Counted from the first letter of the stretch, positions 8,429-17,828 are shown. The stretch: 64,000 nt of DNA from Anaerosomatales bacterium (GCA_029210645.1 JARGFT010000002.1:156345-220344); one strand, 5' to 3'. Translations and numbers: made by a program. The notes: a model not told the origin generated them from the letters alone.

Positions 8429-9478
8429 ATGCACATGTCCGACGCACTCATGACCCCGGCGGTCGGCGGCGTCATGTGGGGTGCGACCGCGGTCGCGACC
8501 GTATACTGCGCCAAGAAGGTCCGCGAGGACCTCGACGAGAGCAAGATCCCGCTGATGGGTGTGGCGGGCGCGTTCGTCTTCGCCGCTCAGATGCTCAACT
8601 TCTCGATACCCGGTACCGGCTCGAGCGGGCACATCGGTGGAGGACTACTGCTGGCCGCTCTCCTCGGCCCCTACGCGGCCTTTCTCGTCATCGCATCCGT
8701 ACTGGGAGTACAGGCGCTCTTCTTCGCGGACGGGGGTCTCCTCGCGCTCGGCGCGAACATCTTCAACCTTGGGTTCTTCCCGGCGTTCATCGCGTTTCCC
8801 CTCGCCTACCGCAGGATCGTGGGCGACGCTCCGACGCGCTCGCGAATCGTGACCGGCAGCATCACTGCCGCCGTTTTCGGCTTGCTCCTTGGAGCCCTGG
8901 GAGTTGTCCTGCAGACGACGACTTCAGGCATCGCGGAACTCCCCTTCGCCGCGTTCGCGGCTCTGATGCTGCCGATCCACCTCGCGATCGGGGTGGTCGA
9001 AGGACTCGTCACCGCCGGCGTCGTCCTCTTCGTCTACCAGGCGCAGCCAGAGATCCTCGCACGCTCCGCGAACGGCCGCACCCTGTCAGGACTGCGGATG
9101 AGACCGGTGGTGGTCGGGCTTATCGTCGCGGCGCTCGTCTCGGGAGGCGCGTTCGCCTGGTTCGCATCCCCCGATCCCGACGGGCTGGAGTGGGCGATCG
9201 AAGGCATCGCGGGTACCGATGAGATCAAGGGGGCGAGCGCGGGGACGCACGAGCGCGCGGGTGCGTTGCAGGAGCGCCTGAGCTTCCTGCCCAACTACGG
9301 CTTCCACGAGGGAGACGCGGGGGCTGTCGCCGGTGGCGAAGGTGAATCCGGGCCACTCGTCGACCTCGGGACCACCGTCGCAGGAATCGTCGGGGCGGTC
9401 ATCACGCTGGGAGCGGTGGCACTGATCGGGGTCGTCCTCAGGCGCCGCTCCGCCTCGAAGACGGCCGGTAACTCGTAG
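8429..9478 (+). CDS. nikMN: NikM-NikN fusion: nickel ECF substrate-binding component
   Basis: 349 residues from ATG 8429 ([14 protein letters not shown]) with GGGAGG nine bases upstream. The N-terminal Met-His-Met/His motif is the metal-binding start of CbiM/NikM proteins, and the first about 215 residues form the seven-helix S component (for example [15 protein letters not shown], and [10 protein letters not shown]). The part after about residue 240 contains PDGLEWAIE and FLPNYGF plus a terminal membrane helix, the NikN-like PDGLE domain fused in frame. This fused form is known for nickel ECF systems and supports nickel as substrate. It transports Ni(II) with NikQ and NikO. Confidence 0.9.
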   Translation: MHMSDALMTPAVGGVMWGATAVATVYCAKKVREDLDESKIPLMGVAGAFVFAAQMLNFSIPGTGSSGHIGGGLLLAALLGPYAAFLVIASVLGVQALFFADGGLLALGANIFNLGFFPAFIAFPLAYRRIVGDAPTRSRIVTGSITAAVFGLLLGALGVVLQTTTSGIAELPFAAFAALMLPIHLAIGVVEGLVTAGVVLFVYQAQPEILARSANGRTLSGLRMRPVVVGLIVAALVSGGAFAWFASPDPDGLEWAIEGIAGTDEIKGASAGTHERAGALQERLSFLPNYGFHEGDAGAVAGGEGESGPLVDLGTTVAGIVGAVITLGAVALIGVVLRRRSASKTAGNS

Positions 9479-9519
9479 AGCAGCCACGGCTTGGGCAGGA
9501 CTGGACCGCGCTGCGCTGT

Positions 9520-9525
9520 TACAAT
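9520..9525 (+). promoter_or_regulatory. -10 element of a probable leaderless transcript
   Basis: TACAAT at 9520-9525 ends six bases before the GTG start at 9532. Transcription starting at the normal distance from this box would begin at or next to the start codon, the arrangement seen for leaderless mRNAs in actinobacteria. No ribosome-binding site precedes the GTG. Confidence 0.45.
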
Positions 9526-9531
9526 GCCGGT

Positions 9532-10197
9532 GTGACGAAACACCAGCATAACAAGGGCAAGCCCCCTGCATCCCGTGACACTGGCACGATGGACGCGGCT
9601 CCGACGTACTTCGAGTGCCCGCAGTGCGGCTTCCTCTCCGCGGACCCGTCGTTCGGCACCGGCGAGACACCATGCCCCTACTGCGGAGCAGCGGGTGACT
9701 CGCGCCGCGTCTTCCCGACGGAACGCTTGCGCCGCCTCGATTCCCGGATTCGCCGGTACCACAGCGAGGACGAGTCCGAGATCGTCGTCATCCTGGTTGC
9801 CGCATTCCTCGAGGCGATCCTGGAGGACATCATCGACCGCATACTCACGGCGCGCGGCGCGGACCTCAGCGTGCGCGAGGTCGTGCTCGACGGGCAGCGG
9901 GCGATCGGTGGCCGCATCGGCCGGCTCTTCCCGCACCTCACCGGCGAGCAGTTCGAGGAAGCCGCCGCCGAACTCGGTTACGAGCGTTTCCCTGCGCGTT
10001 GGCGCGAGGTGCGTACAGCGCGCAACGCCTTCATCCACGACTCGCCGTTCAACGGGCCCCAGGAGACGATCGACGCCGAGATGGCGAAGCAGTCGATGGA
10101 CCTCCTCGACCAGGCGTACCAGCTCTTCGTGCTGATCAACAACCGCTTCGTCGCGAGCACCGAGTCGCCGCGATGCGAGCCGGCCGACGGCCTGTGA
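9532..10197 (+). CDS. Zinc-ribbon protein with HEPN-like C-terminal region
   Basis: 221 residues, GTG start. Residues about 23-55 hold a rubredoxin-like zinc ribbon, CPQCGF and CPYCGAAG. The remainder is helical. Near the C-terminus, EVRTARNAFIHDSPF matches the Rx4-6H pattern seen in HEPN-type helical domains; this is suggestive only. There is no membrane segment. It lies between nikMN and hypF in the same direction, 10 bp before hypF, and may be leaderless. A regulatory or RNA-related role is possible; the function is unknown. Confidence 0.6.
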   Translation: MTKHQHNKGKPPASRDTGTMDAAPTYFECPQCGFLSADPSFGTGETPCPYCGAAGDSRRVFPTERLRRLDSRIRRYHSEDESEIVVILVAAFLEAILEDIIDRILTARGADLSVREVVLDGQRAIGGRIGRLFPHLTGEQFEEAAAELGYERFPARWREVRTARNAFIHDSPFNGPQETIDAEMAKQSMDLLDQAYQLFVLINNRFVASTESPRCEPADGL

Positions 10198-10207
10198 GCA
10201 CGGAGAC

Positions 10208-12562
10208 GTGAAGGCCCTCTCCCTGCACATCACCGGTATCGTCCAGGGCGTCGGCTTCCGCCCGTTCGTCTACAACCTCGCGAACTCCTCCGGACTCGAG
10301 GGGTGGGTGCTCAACTCCTCGGAAGGCGTGTTCTGTCTTGTGCAGGGTGACGCGCCGGTGGTGGACGGCTTCCCCGAAGCGGTGCGCTCCGGCGCCCCTC
10401 CCATGTCGCTCATCGAGGCGATAGTCGCCGAGGAGGTCGAGCCCGAGGCGCTCTCCGGCTTCTCGATACGCGAGTCGGCCGAGATCGATGGGGCCATGAC
10501 CCTCGTCTCGCCCGACATCGCCACGTGCGCCGCGTGCACAGACGAGCTCTTCGACCCGACCGACCGCCGTCACGGCTACCCCTTCATCAACTGCACCAAC
10601 TGCGGTCCCCGCTTCACCATCATCGACGACGTGCCCTACGACCGTCCCTCGACGGCCATGCGCGAGTTCGAGATGTGCCCGCAGTGTGCGGCCGAGTACG
10701 CAGACCCCTCCGACCGGCGCTTCCACGCACAACCAGACGCGTGCTTCGTGTGCGGTCCGCGGCTCTATCTCCAGCTCGGCCCCGACACGTCCCCGCCCGC
10801 GGGGCTGCCCGCAGACGCGGGATACGACGGCGAGCGCATCGCGCGTCGCCACCGCGACGAAACGCTCGAACGGACCCGGAGTGAGGCGATCCTGGACGCC
10901 ACCGCGTCGCTCCTGCTCGAGGGGCACATCGTCGCACTGAAGGGCCTCGGCGGCTTCCACCTCGCATGCGACGCCACGAACGAGAACACCGTCGACCTCC
11001 TGCGCCAACGCAAGCAACGGTGGGGCAAGCCCCTGGCGATCATGGTGGCCACGCTCGAGGACGCCGAGGCGCTCTGCAGCCTCACGCCTGCGGAGCGTTC
11101 GCTGCTCTCGGGAACCGCTCGCCCCATCGTCCTCGCGCGCAGACGCGACTCCGAGCAGCTCGCGTCCTCAGTCGCCGGTGACCTCCCCGACCTCGGCATC
11201 ATGCTGCCCTACACACCGCTGCATCACCTGCTGCTGGCCGCCGTGGGACGCCCGCTCGTGATGACCTCGGGCAACCTCTCCGACGAGCCCATCGCGACCG
11301 GCAACACAGAAGCGCTCGAACGGCTCTCCCCTGTCGCCGACGCCTTCCTTGCCCACGACCGCGATATCCGCTCGCGCTACGACGACTCGGTCGTGCGAGA
11401 GATAGCCGGGTTCACACAACCTGTCCGTCGCGCGCGCGGATACGCTCCCCATCCGATCGCGCTTCCCTTCGAGACCGACGTCGACATCCTCGCAGTCGGC
11501 CCGGAGCAGAAGAACACCTTCGCCCTGCTGACCAAGGGCTACGCGTTTGTCTCGCAGCACATCGGCGATATGAACAACGCGCTCACGCTCGAGCACTTCC
11601 ACGCGACGCGCGAACTCTACGAGCGGCTCTTCCGGGTACACCCGACTCTGATCGCTCACGATCTGCACCCGGAGTATCTCTCCACCAAGTTCGCGCTTGC
11701 GCTCGACCTGCCGAGGGTCGGCGTCCAGCACCATCACGCCCACATCGCCGGCGTAGCAGCCGAGCACGGTGTGCGCGACCCGGTCGTGGGCATCGCGTTC
11801 GACGGCACCGGCTACGGGGATGACGGCCACATCTGGGGCGGCGAAGTGCTGCTCACAACGTGGGAGCGGTACGAGCGCATCGCGCACCTGCGCGAGGTGC
11901 CGCTGCCCGGCGGAGCGGCCGCCATCCGCCGGCCCGCGCGCATGGCACTCGGAACGCTGCTCGGCCTCGACTCCGCGCTGGCCGATCACCCCGGGGCAGG
12001 CCCGTTGCTCTCCCGGCTCGCCGACGGTGAGGAGCGGCTGCTGCGTCAGATGATCGAGCGTGGAGTCAACTGCCCGCCGACGTCTTCGATGGGCCGGCTC
12101 TTCGACGCTGTGACAGCACTGGCGGGGGTGCGAGACGATGCGATATACGAGGGGCAGGCCGCCATCGAACTCGAGGCGGCGATCGATCCGGACGCCACCG
12201 GCTCGTACACGTTCGACATCACCGCAGGTGGGCCTGCAATCATCGACCAGCAGCCGGTTATCGAGGCAGTTCTCGCTGATGTTGCAGCCGGAGTGAGCGC
12301 GTCGACAATCGCTGCACGCTTCCATCGGGCGGTCGTGGCCTGTATAGTCACTATGGGGAGGATGACTGCTGCGAGCGCCGGCACACGCCACGTGGCGCTT
12401 TCGGGAGGCGTCTTCCTCAATCGTTTCGTTCTCGAAGGTGCATGGCAGGGAATACTCGGTACAGGGCTGGAACCCCTGACGCACGTACGCCTGCCCGTCA
12501 GCGACGGTTCGGTGTCGTTCGGACAGGGCATCGTTGCATGGTCGCGGAGACGCGAGGTGTGA
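10208..12562 (+). CDS. hypF: Carbamoyltransferase HypF
   Basis: 784 residues, typical length. HypF makes the thiocarbamate precursor of the cyanide ligands of [NiFe]-hydrogenase from carbamoyl phosphate. Domains in order: acylphosphatase (about 1-90, GIVQGVGFRPFVYNLA), two C-x2-C-x18-C-x2-C zinc fingers (starting CAACTDEL and CPQCAAEY), a YrdC-like domain (KGLGGFHLACDA, KQRWGKPLA) and a Kae1-like domain with the metal-binding VQHHHAHIA and the nucleotide loop LSGGVFLNR. GTG start at 10208. It heads the hypFCDE operon. Confidence 0.96.
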   Translation: MKALSLHITGIVQGVGFRPFVYNLANSSGLEGWVLNSSEGVFCLVQGDAPVVDGFPEAVRSGAPPMSLIEAIVAEEVEPEALSGFSIRESAEIDGAMTLVSPDIATCAACTDELFDPTDRRHGYPFINCTNCGPRFTIIDDVPYDRPSTAMREFEMCPQCAAEYADPSDRRFHAQPDACFVCGPRLYLQLGPDTSPPAGLPADAGYDGERIARRHRDETLERTRSEAILDATASLLLEGHIVALKGLGGFHLACDATNENTVDLLRQRKQRWGKPLAIMVATLEDAEALCSLTPAERSLLSGTARPIVLARRRDSEQLASSVAGDLPDLGIMLPYTPLHHLLLAAVGRPLVMTSGNLSDEPIATGNTEALERLSPVADAFLAHDRDIRSRYDDSVVREIAGFTQPVRRARGYAPHPIALPFETDVDILAVGPEQKNTFALLTKGYAFVSQHIGDMNNALTLEHFHATRELYERLFRVHPTLIAHDLHPEYLSTKFALALDLPRVGVQHHHAHIAGVAAEHGVRDPVVGIAFDGTGYGDDGHIWGGEVLLTTWERYERIAHLREVPLPGGAAAIRRPARMALGTLLGLDSALADHPGAGPLLSRLADGEERLLRQMIERGVNCPPTSSMGRLFDAVTALAGVRDDAIYEGQAAIELEAAIDPDATGSYTFDITAGGPAIIDQQPVIEAVLADVAAGVSASTIAARFHRAVVACIVTMGRMTAASAGTRHVALSGGVFLNRFVLEGAWQGILGTGLEPLTHVRLPVSDGSVSFGQGIVAWSRRREV

Positions 12563-12617
12563 TGACGGACGCGTGCGATGTGCGGTACGCCGTTCGTCGC
12601 GAAGGAGGTACGCACGT

Positions 12618-12851
12618 ATGTGTCTCGCAATACCGGCTCGTGTGACCACGCTCGGCGAGAACAACATGGCCGAGGTGGACATCATGGGTGTCACCCGTCA
12701 CGTGAGTCTCGACCTCGTTCCCGAGGCGAACGCCGGAGACCACGTACTCGTTCACGCCGGCTTCGCGATCCAAGTCGTTGACGAGGAGTTCGCCAAGGAA
12801 ACGCTCGAGCTGCTCCTCCAGCTCGATATGTTCCAGCCCGACGAGGCGTAA
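12618..12851 (+). CDS. hypC: Hydrogenase maturation chaperone HypC
   Basis: 77 residues from ATG 12618 preceded by GAAGGAGG. It begins MCLAIPARV; Cys2 is the invariant residue that carries the Fe(CN)2CO unit with HypD and binds the large subunit. It shows the family's beta-barrel pattern (MGVTRHVSLDLV, GDHVLVHAGFAIQ). It is followed 4 bp later by hypD. A longer in-frame ATG at 12534 lies inside hypF and is not needed. Confidence 0.95.
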   Translation: MCLAIPARVTTLGENNMAEVDIMGVTRHVSLDLVPEANAGDHVLVHAGFAIQVVDEEFAKETLELLLQLDMFQPDEA

Positions 12852-12855
12852 GGGC

Positions 12856-13947
12856 ATGGACCTCTCAGGATTCCGCGACCCGGCAGTCGCCGGACGCCTG
12901 ATCGAAGCCATTCACACGATTGCAACGCGCCCCATGACTTTCATGGAGGTGTGCGGCACGCATACCGTCGCTATCGCCAAGAACGGCCTGCGCGACGTGC
13001 TTCCCGGATCGATCCGCTTGCTCTCCGGCCCGGGCTGTCCGGTGTGCGTGACGAGCAATGCCGACATCGATACCGCCATCGAATTCGCCCGCCAGCCGGG
13101 CGTCATCGTCACTACCTTCGGTGACATGATGAAGGTCCCCGGCTCGCGCTCCTCGCTCTCACGCGAGAAGGCCGACGGGCGCGACGTGCGGATCGTGTAC
13201 TCCCCTCTCGACGCGCTCGCTCTTGCAGGGCGTGAACCGGACAAGCAGGTCGTCTTCATCGGCGTCGGCTTCGAGACGACCGTGCCGCTCATCGCAGCCG
13301 CCATCAAACGCGCAGCCGGGTCCGGACTCGACAACTTCTCGGTCTACTCGGCTCACAAGACGGTGCCGCTGGCACTCGAGGCTCTCGTCAACGATCCCGA
13401 GGTCGCAGTCGAGGGCCTTATCCTCCCGGGTCACGTGTCATCGATCATCGGCCTGGAGCCCTACCGTTTCCTCGCCGAGGAGTACTCGGTGCCGAGCGTC
13501 ATCACCGGATTCGAACCCGTCGATGTCCTGCAGGGTGTCTGGATGCTGGCAAAGCAGCTCGCGGAGGGACGCGCCCAGATCGAGATCGCGTACACGCGCG
13601 GCGTGCCCGAGGGAGGCAACCCGACCGCCCTGGCGCTGATCGACGAGGTCTTCGAGCCGACCGACGCCGAGTGGCGCGGCATCGGGGTCATTCCGGGGAC
13701 CGGGCTTGCCATCCGCCGGGCCTTCGAGGTGTACGACGCGCTCACGCGGGTCCCTGTCAACCCCGAGCCGCCACGGGAGATCCCGGGGTGCCAGTGCGGC
13801 GAGGTCTTGCGCGGCGTGACGCTGCCGTACGAGTGCCGCTTGTTCGCTAAGGCGTGTACGCCCGAGCACCCGGTGGGACCATGCATGGTCTCCTCGGAAG
13901 GCTCGTGCGCAGCATACTACCGTTATACGGATCACGGTAAGTCGTAG
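12856..13947 (+). CDS. hypD: Hydrogenase formation protein HypD
   Basis: 363 residues from ATG 12856. HypD is the [4Fe-4S] scaffold on which Fe(CN)2CO is assembled with HypC. Seen here: MEVCGTHTVAI, the GPGCPVCVT loop, FGDMMKVPGS, VGFETT, PGHVSSIIG, and the C-terminal cysteine cluster GCQCGEV...YECRLFAKACTPEHP. All family cysteines appear present. It is tightly coupled to hypC upstream and followed 47 bp later by hypE. Confidence 0.96.
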   Translation: MDLSGFRDPAVAGRLIEAIHTIATRPMTFMEVCGTHTVAIAKNGLRDVLPGSIRLLSGPGCPVCVTSNADIDTAIEFARQPGVIVTTFGDMMKVPGSRSSLSREKADGRDVRIVYSPLDALALAGREPDKQVVFIGVGFETTVPLIAAAIKRAAGSGLDNFSVYSAHKTVPLALEALVNDPEVAVEGLILPGHVSSIIGLEPYRFLAEEYSVPSVITGFEPVDVLQGVWMLAKQLAEGRAQIEIAYTRGVPEGGNPTALALIDEVFEPTDAEWRGIGVIPGTGLAIRRAFEVYDALTRVPVNPEPPREIPGCQCGEVLRGVTLPYECRLFAKACTPEHPVGPCMVSSEGSCAAYYRYTDHGKS

Positions 13948-13994
13948 AGACCGGGGCGCCGGCCACAGGCGGCGTGGACCAGAACGGGAGAGCC

Positions 13995-15005
13995 ATGTCG
14001 CAGGACACGATCCTTCTCGCGCACGGCAGTGGCGGCACGTTGATGCGCCGCCTGATCGACGAGGTGTTCGTCACGGGCTTCGGTGATGCCGGCTCGCCCG
14101 CGCTGGACGACGCCGCCTCCCTCGACGTCCCGGACGGCCGCATCGCGATGTCGACCGACACCTACGTCGTCTCCCCGCTCTTCTTCCCCGGTGGCGATAT
14201 CGGGCGCATCGCGGTGTGCGGGACCGTCAACGACGTCGCCACCTCGGGTGCCAGGCCGCTCTATCTCTCGGTCGGGTTCATACTCGAAGAGGGGCTGCCG
14301 ATCGCCGATCTCAAGCGCGTGCTCGTCTCGATGCACGAGGCCGCCAACGAGGCGGGCGTTCGCATCGTGACCGGCGATACCAAGGTCGTGGAACGCGGAC
14401 ACGGCGACGGGGTCTACATCAATACGGCAGGCGTGGGGGTGCTCGCCCCTGGCATAGCCCTCTCCGGCTCGAAGTGCCGCCCGGGCGATGTCGTCCTGCT
14501 GTCGGGGACGCTCGGCGATCACGGGATCACCGTCGTCTCGACCCGCGAGGGGCTCGAGTTCTCCACCGACCTGCGCTCCGATGCGGCGCCGCTCAATCAC
14601 CTCGTGGCCGCCGTCCTCGAGGCCGCGCCGGACGTGCGCTGCTTCAGGGACCCCACGCGTGGAGGACTCGCCTCCACACTGAACGAGATTGCCGGCGCAT
14701 CCGGAGTCTCGATCACGGTCGACGAGACCTCCGTGCCCGTGCGTGACCAGGTCCTCGGTGCCTGCGAGATGCTCGGCTACGACGTCTACCAGGTCGCAAA
14801 CGAGGGCAAGATGGTCGCGGTCGTCCCGGCCGATCAGGCAGAGGCAGCGCTCGCTGCTATGCGTGGTGCGCCATACGGTGACGACGCCGCGATCATCGGC
14901 GAGGTCGGAGTGTCGCCCGCCGGCACTGTCTACGTCCGTACCGCCTTCGGCGCGACGCGCATCATGGACATGCTCGTGGGCGAGCAGCTACCGAGGATCT
15001 GCTAG
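13995..15005 (+). CDS. hypE: Carbamoyl dehydratase HypE
   Basis: 336 residues from ATG 13995 (MSQDTILLAHGSGGTLM) with GGGAG upstream. HypE is a PurM-like ATPase that dehydrates the S-carbamoyl group made by HypF to a thiocyanate. The substrate-carrying C-terminal cysteine is intact in the terminal PRIC sequence. Other family features are AHGSGG, DDAASLDV, STDTYVVSP, GDTKVVERG and DPTRGGLASTLNE. It is the last hyp gene here; hypA and hypB are not in the window. Confidence 0.96.
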   Translation: MSQDTILLAHGSGGTLMRRLIDEVFVTGFGDAGSPALDDAASLDVPDGRIAMSTDTYVVSPLFFPGGDIGRIAVCGTVNDVATSGARPLYLSVGFILEEGLPIADLKRVLVSMHEAANEAGVRIVTGDTKVVERGHGDGVYINTAGVGVLAPGIALSGSKCRPGDVVLLSGTLGDHGITVVSTREGLEFSTDLRSDAAPLNHLVAAVLEAAPDVRCFRDPTRGGLASTLNEIAGASGVSITVDETSVPVRDQVLGACEMLGYDVYQVANEGKMVAVVPADQAEAALAAMRGAPYGDDAAIIGEVGVSPAGTVYVRTAFGATRIMDMLVGEQLPRIC

Positions 15006-15020
15006 CGGCCCGGCCGCTAG
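15002..15020. terminator. GC-rich palindrome after hypE
   Basis: CTAGCGGCC (15002-15010) and GGCCGCTAG (15012-15020) are perfect 9-bp arms around a single C and include the hypE stop codon. There is no T-run. It could be an mRNA-stabilising or partial termination structure between hypE and the EamA gene. Confidence 0.35.
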
Positions 15021-15033
15021 GAACGGGCGGGCC

Positions 15034-15996
15034 GTGACTCCTCTCCTGCGCCAGACTCCAGCCTCCGGCTACGCCCGCATCTTCGCTGCTGCGACGATCT
15101 GGGGTTCGATAGCGCTCCTCGTCCGCGCGACCGGCGCTCATCCCGCGGTGATCGTGTTCTGGCGCGTGTTCTTCGCCGCACTCGCCGTCGGTGCGTTCCT
15201 GGCCGTCCGGGGACGGCTGCACGAGCTGCCGGCACTTCCGCGTCACCTGAAGATCCGCATCGCTGCGATGGGGTTGCTGCTCACCGTCAACTGGGTCTGC
15301 TTCCTCGGCGCGCTCACGCTCACCAAGGTCGCGGTGGCGGTACTCCTCGGATACCTGGGTCCGGTCTTCGTCGCCGTACTCAACCCGATCGTCTCCCGGC
15401 AGCCCTTCGACAGGCGCATCGTGCTCCCGCTCCTGCTCGCACTCGCGGGCACGGCGTTCATCGTCGGTCCCCAGGACCTTTCTCTGGACGACGGTCGTCA
15501 CCTGCTCGGAGCCGGCCTCGCACTCGTCTCCTCGCTCACGTACGCGCTGCTGATCGTCTTCGTGAAGCGTCTGCTCAAAGGCGTGCCGGCCAGCACCTAC
15601 ATGCTCGGCGAGTACCTGGTGGCCAGCGCGTTGCTCCTGCCCGCCGCCCTCCTGCTGCAGGGTCCGGTCGCAGGCGGCGAGTGGATTGCGCTCGCCACAC
15701 TCGGAACCGTGCATACCGCGTTCACCGGCGCGCTCTTCCTCACCGGCCTACGTCTCGTGCCTGCCGATCGTGCCGCGATCATCACGTATGCCGAGCCGGT
15801 GAGCGCCGTGGCGTTCGCTGCTCTGTTCCTCGGCGAGCGGGCCATGGTGACTACGCTTCTCGGTGGGATCGCGGTGGTCTCTGCGGGGATCATGGTCGCG
15901 CGACTCGCTCCCGCGCAGACCGCGACGGTCGAAGGTCCCCCAGTGCCCGTCGCCGCCTCCGACGAGCCGCTCGACCCCGCCGACGTGCGCGGGTAG
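15034..15996 (+). CDS. EamA/DMT-family transporter
   Basis: 320 residues, GTG start at 15034, 28 bp after hypE. About ten hydrophobic helices arranged as two EamA repeats: the first opens with FAAATIWGSIALLVRATGAH and the second with LVSSLTYALLIVFVKRLL, ending in the characteristic YAEPVSAVAFAALFLGE. Members export amino acids or other metabolites through the cytoplasmic membrane; the substrate cannot be inferred. A polar tail of about 25 residues (PPVPVAASDEPLD) follows the last helix. Confidence 0.85.
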   Translation: MTPLLRQTPASGYARIFAAATIWGSIALLVRATGAHPAVIVFWRVFFAALAVGAFLAVRGRLHELPALPRHLKIRIAAMGLLLTVNWVCFLGALTLTKVAVAVLLGYLGPVFVAVLNPIVSRQPFDRRIVLPLLLALAGTAFIVGPQDLSLDDGRHLLGAGLALVSSLTYALLIVFVKRLLKGVPASTYMLGEYLVASALLLPAALLLQGPVAGGEWIALATLGTVHTAFTGALFLTGLRLVPADRAAIITYAEPVSAVAFAALFLGERAMVTTLLGGIAVVSAGIMVARLAPAQTATVEGPPVPVAASDEPLDPADVRG

Positions 15997-16053
15997 GCGG
16001 CTATACTCGAAGACGGCCCCGCACGACCTTCCCAAGGGACCGAGGAGGCACCG

Positions 16054-17703
16054 ATGAATGCCATGGAGCGACTGCTCGAGGCCGATGCGATAGCACGCCT
16101 TGCGGACCGCGACCCGACGCTCTTCACTGACGACGTCGATCAGCGTCAGCCGATTCTCAAGCGCCTTGGCTGGACCGACCTGGCTGAGAAGGCGACCACG
16201 CGCCTCCCGCTCGCGACGAACCTCGCTGCCGAGACGGCGCGCGACGGGGTCACCGACGTGGTCCTCCTCGGCATGGGCGGCTCTTCGCTGGCGCCACTCG
16301 TCATGAGCGAGGTCCTCGGCCCGGTCAAAGGCGCACCCCGGCTTCACGTCCTCGACACGACCTCCCCTTCTACGGTCACCACGCTGATCACCGCGCTCGA
16401 TCCGCACACGACCGCCTTCGTGTTGGCAAGCAAGTCCGGGACGACCGTCGAACCGCTCTCGCTCTACACCATCTTCCGGGAGTGGATGGATGACGCCCTG
16501 GGAAGGGTCGCCGCAGGCAAGCGCTTCATCGTGGTCACCGATCCGGGGTCACCGCTCGAGGCACGGCGCCAGAAGGACGTCATGCGCGTGGCGATTGCAG
16601 CTCCTCCCAACGTCGGTGGACGCTTCTCGGCGCTCTCGGTGTTCGGGCTCGTTCCCGCGGGGCTGGCCGGCCTCGACATCGCCGGACTCGTGGGCCATGC
16701 GCAGGAGATGGAGCGTGTGTGTCACGCGCCGGGAGAGGACAACCCCGGTGCCGAGTTGGCCGCGTGGATGTTTGACGCGCTGGCCGCCGGGCGCGACAAG
16801 CTCACGCTGGTGGCGTCGCCGGAGTACGGCTCGTTCGGGTTGTGGATCGAACAGCTGGTTGCCGAGTCGACCGGCAAGCATGGCGCCGGAATCTTGCCGG
16901 TGATCGAGGACGGAAACGTCCCTGTGGCCTCGTACGGGCCGGACCGGGCACTGGTCGTCATTCGGACCCAGGACGATTCCCGGGCAGGATCGCACGCGCA
17001 GGAAGCCCGCGACTCGTGTGTCCCCGTCATGGAGTACGTGCTTGCCGAGCCCGCGGCCATCGGTGCGGAGTTCGTGCGCTGGGAGTTCGCAGTCGCTCTT
17101 ACGGGCGTCCTGATGGGAGTGAACCCGTTCGACGAGCCCAACGTCGCGGAGGGCAAGGCCGCCACGAACGGAGTCCTCGACGGCAGCGCTGACGTGCCGG
17201 TGGCCGACAGAGATATCGAGGGTACGTGGGTGACTGCCGCAGGCGCACTCTGTGAAGCACCGGCGCCCAACGACCTCGCAGGTACGCTCGAACTTCTCCA
17301 CGGCGCGCTTGCGCCGGGCAGCTACCTCGCCGTCCTCGCGTACCTGCCCGACGACGGTCGCCTCTCTCCCATCCGGGATGCCGCAGCCGACGTCTCAGCG
17401 CGTGCAGAAGTGCCGGTGTGTGTCGAAGTGGGGCCACGTTACCTGCACTCCACCGGTCAACTGCACAAGGGCGGGCCGGAAACGGGGGCATTCCTCATCC
17501 TCACCGCCCGCAGCCGGGAGGACCGCGCCGTTCCGGGTGCGGATTTCTCGCTGGGCCAGCTCTACAGGGCGCAGGCCGAGGGCGACCTGATGACACTGGC
17601 AGCGCACGGACGACCGGTCGTGCGGCTCGACCTGCCTGATGAGGCACCCGACACGGTCGCCACGGTCGGGCTCGCGATGCGCGCCACCGTTCGCACCGGG
17701 TAG
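16054..17703 (+). CDS. pgi: Glucose-6-phosphate isomerase
   Basis: 549 residues from ATG 16054 after GAGGAGG. It interconverts glucose-6-phosphate and fructose-6-phosphate in glycolysis and gluconeogenesis. SIS-type sugar-phosphate sites are visible: LGMGGSSLAPLV, SKSGTTVEPL, and the later VAESTGKHGAGILPV, followed by a C-terminal part with STGQLHKGG. The sequence is like the PGI half of actinobacterial transaldolase-PGI fusions but stands alone here, with no transaldolase domain. A perfect terminator follows. Confidence 0.9.
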   Translation: MNAMERLLEADAIARLADRDPTLFTDDVDQRQPILKRLGWTDLAEKATTRLPLATNLAAETARDGVTDVVLLGMGGSSLAPLVMSEVLGPVKGAPRLHVLDTTSPSTVTTLITALDPHTTAFVLASKSGTTVEPLSLYTIFREWMDDALGRVAAGKRFIVVTDPGSPLEARRQKDVMRVAIAAPPNVGGRFSALSVFGLVPAGLAGLDIAGLVGHAQEMERVCHAPGEDNPGAELAAWMFDALAAGRDKLTLVASPEYGSFGLWIEQLVAESTGKHGAGILPVIEDGNVPVASYGPDRALVVIRTQDDSRAGSHAQEARDSCVPVMEYVLAEPAAIGAEFVRWEFAVALTGVLMGVNPFDEPNVAEGKAATNGVLDGSADVPVADRDIEGTWVTAAGALCEAPAPNDLAGTLELLHGALAPGSYLAVLAYLPDDGRLSPIRDAAADVSARAEVPVCVEVGPRYLHSTGQLHKGGPETGAFLILTARSREDRAVPGADFSLGQLYRAQAEGDLMTLAAHGRPVVRLDLPDEAPDTVATVGLAMRATVRTG

Positions 17704-17709
17704 ACGCGT

Positions 17710-17745
17710 GAAGAAGGGCGTGTCTGGATCGACACGCCCTTCTTC
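17710..17745 (+). terminator. Strong intrinsic terminator after pgi
   Basis: GAAGAAGGGCGTGTC (17710-17724) pairs perfectly over 15 bp with GACACGCCCTTCTTC (17731-17745) across the 6-base loop TGGATC, 6 bp past the pgi stop. The stem's A/T-rich base gives T residues on both strands, so it may work in both directions. Confidence 0.75.
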
Positions 17746-17749
17746 CAGG

Positions 17750-17788
17750 TGCGGACCCGACCCCTGGGACGTAGGAGCCGGGTCCGCA
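17750..17788 (-). terminator. Second hairpin between convergent pgi and symporter genes
   Basis: TGCGGACCCG (17750-17759) and CGGGTCCGCA (17779-17788) form a perfect 10-bp stem with a 19-base loop, 40 bp beyond the symporter stop on the minus strand. It probably ends the leftward transcript. Confidence 0.5.
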
Positions 17789-17828
17789 AGTCCAAGAAGC
17801 TCCCGGGGGTGGAGCCTCTTGCCGTAGG

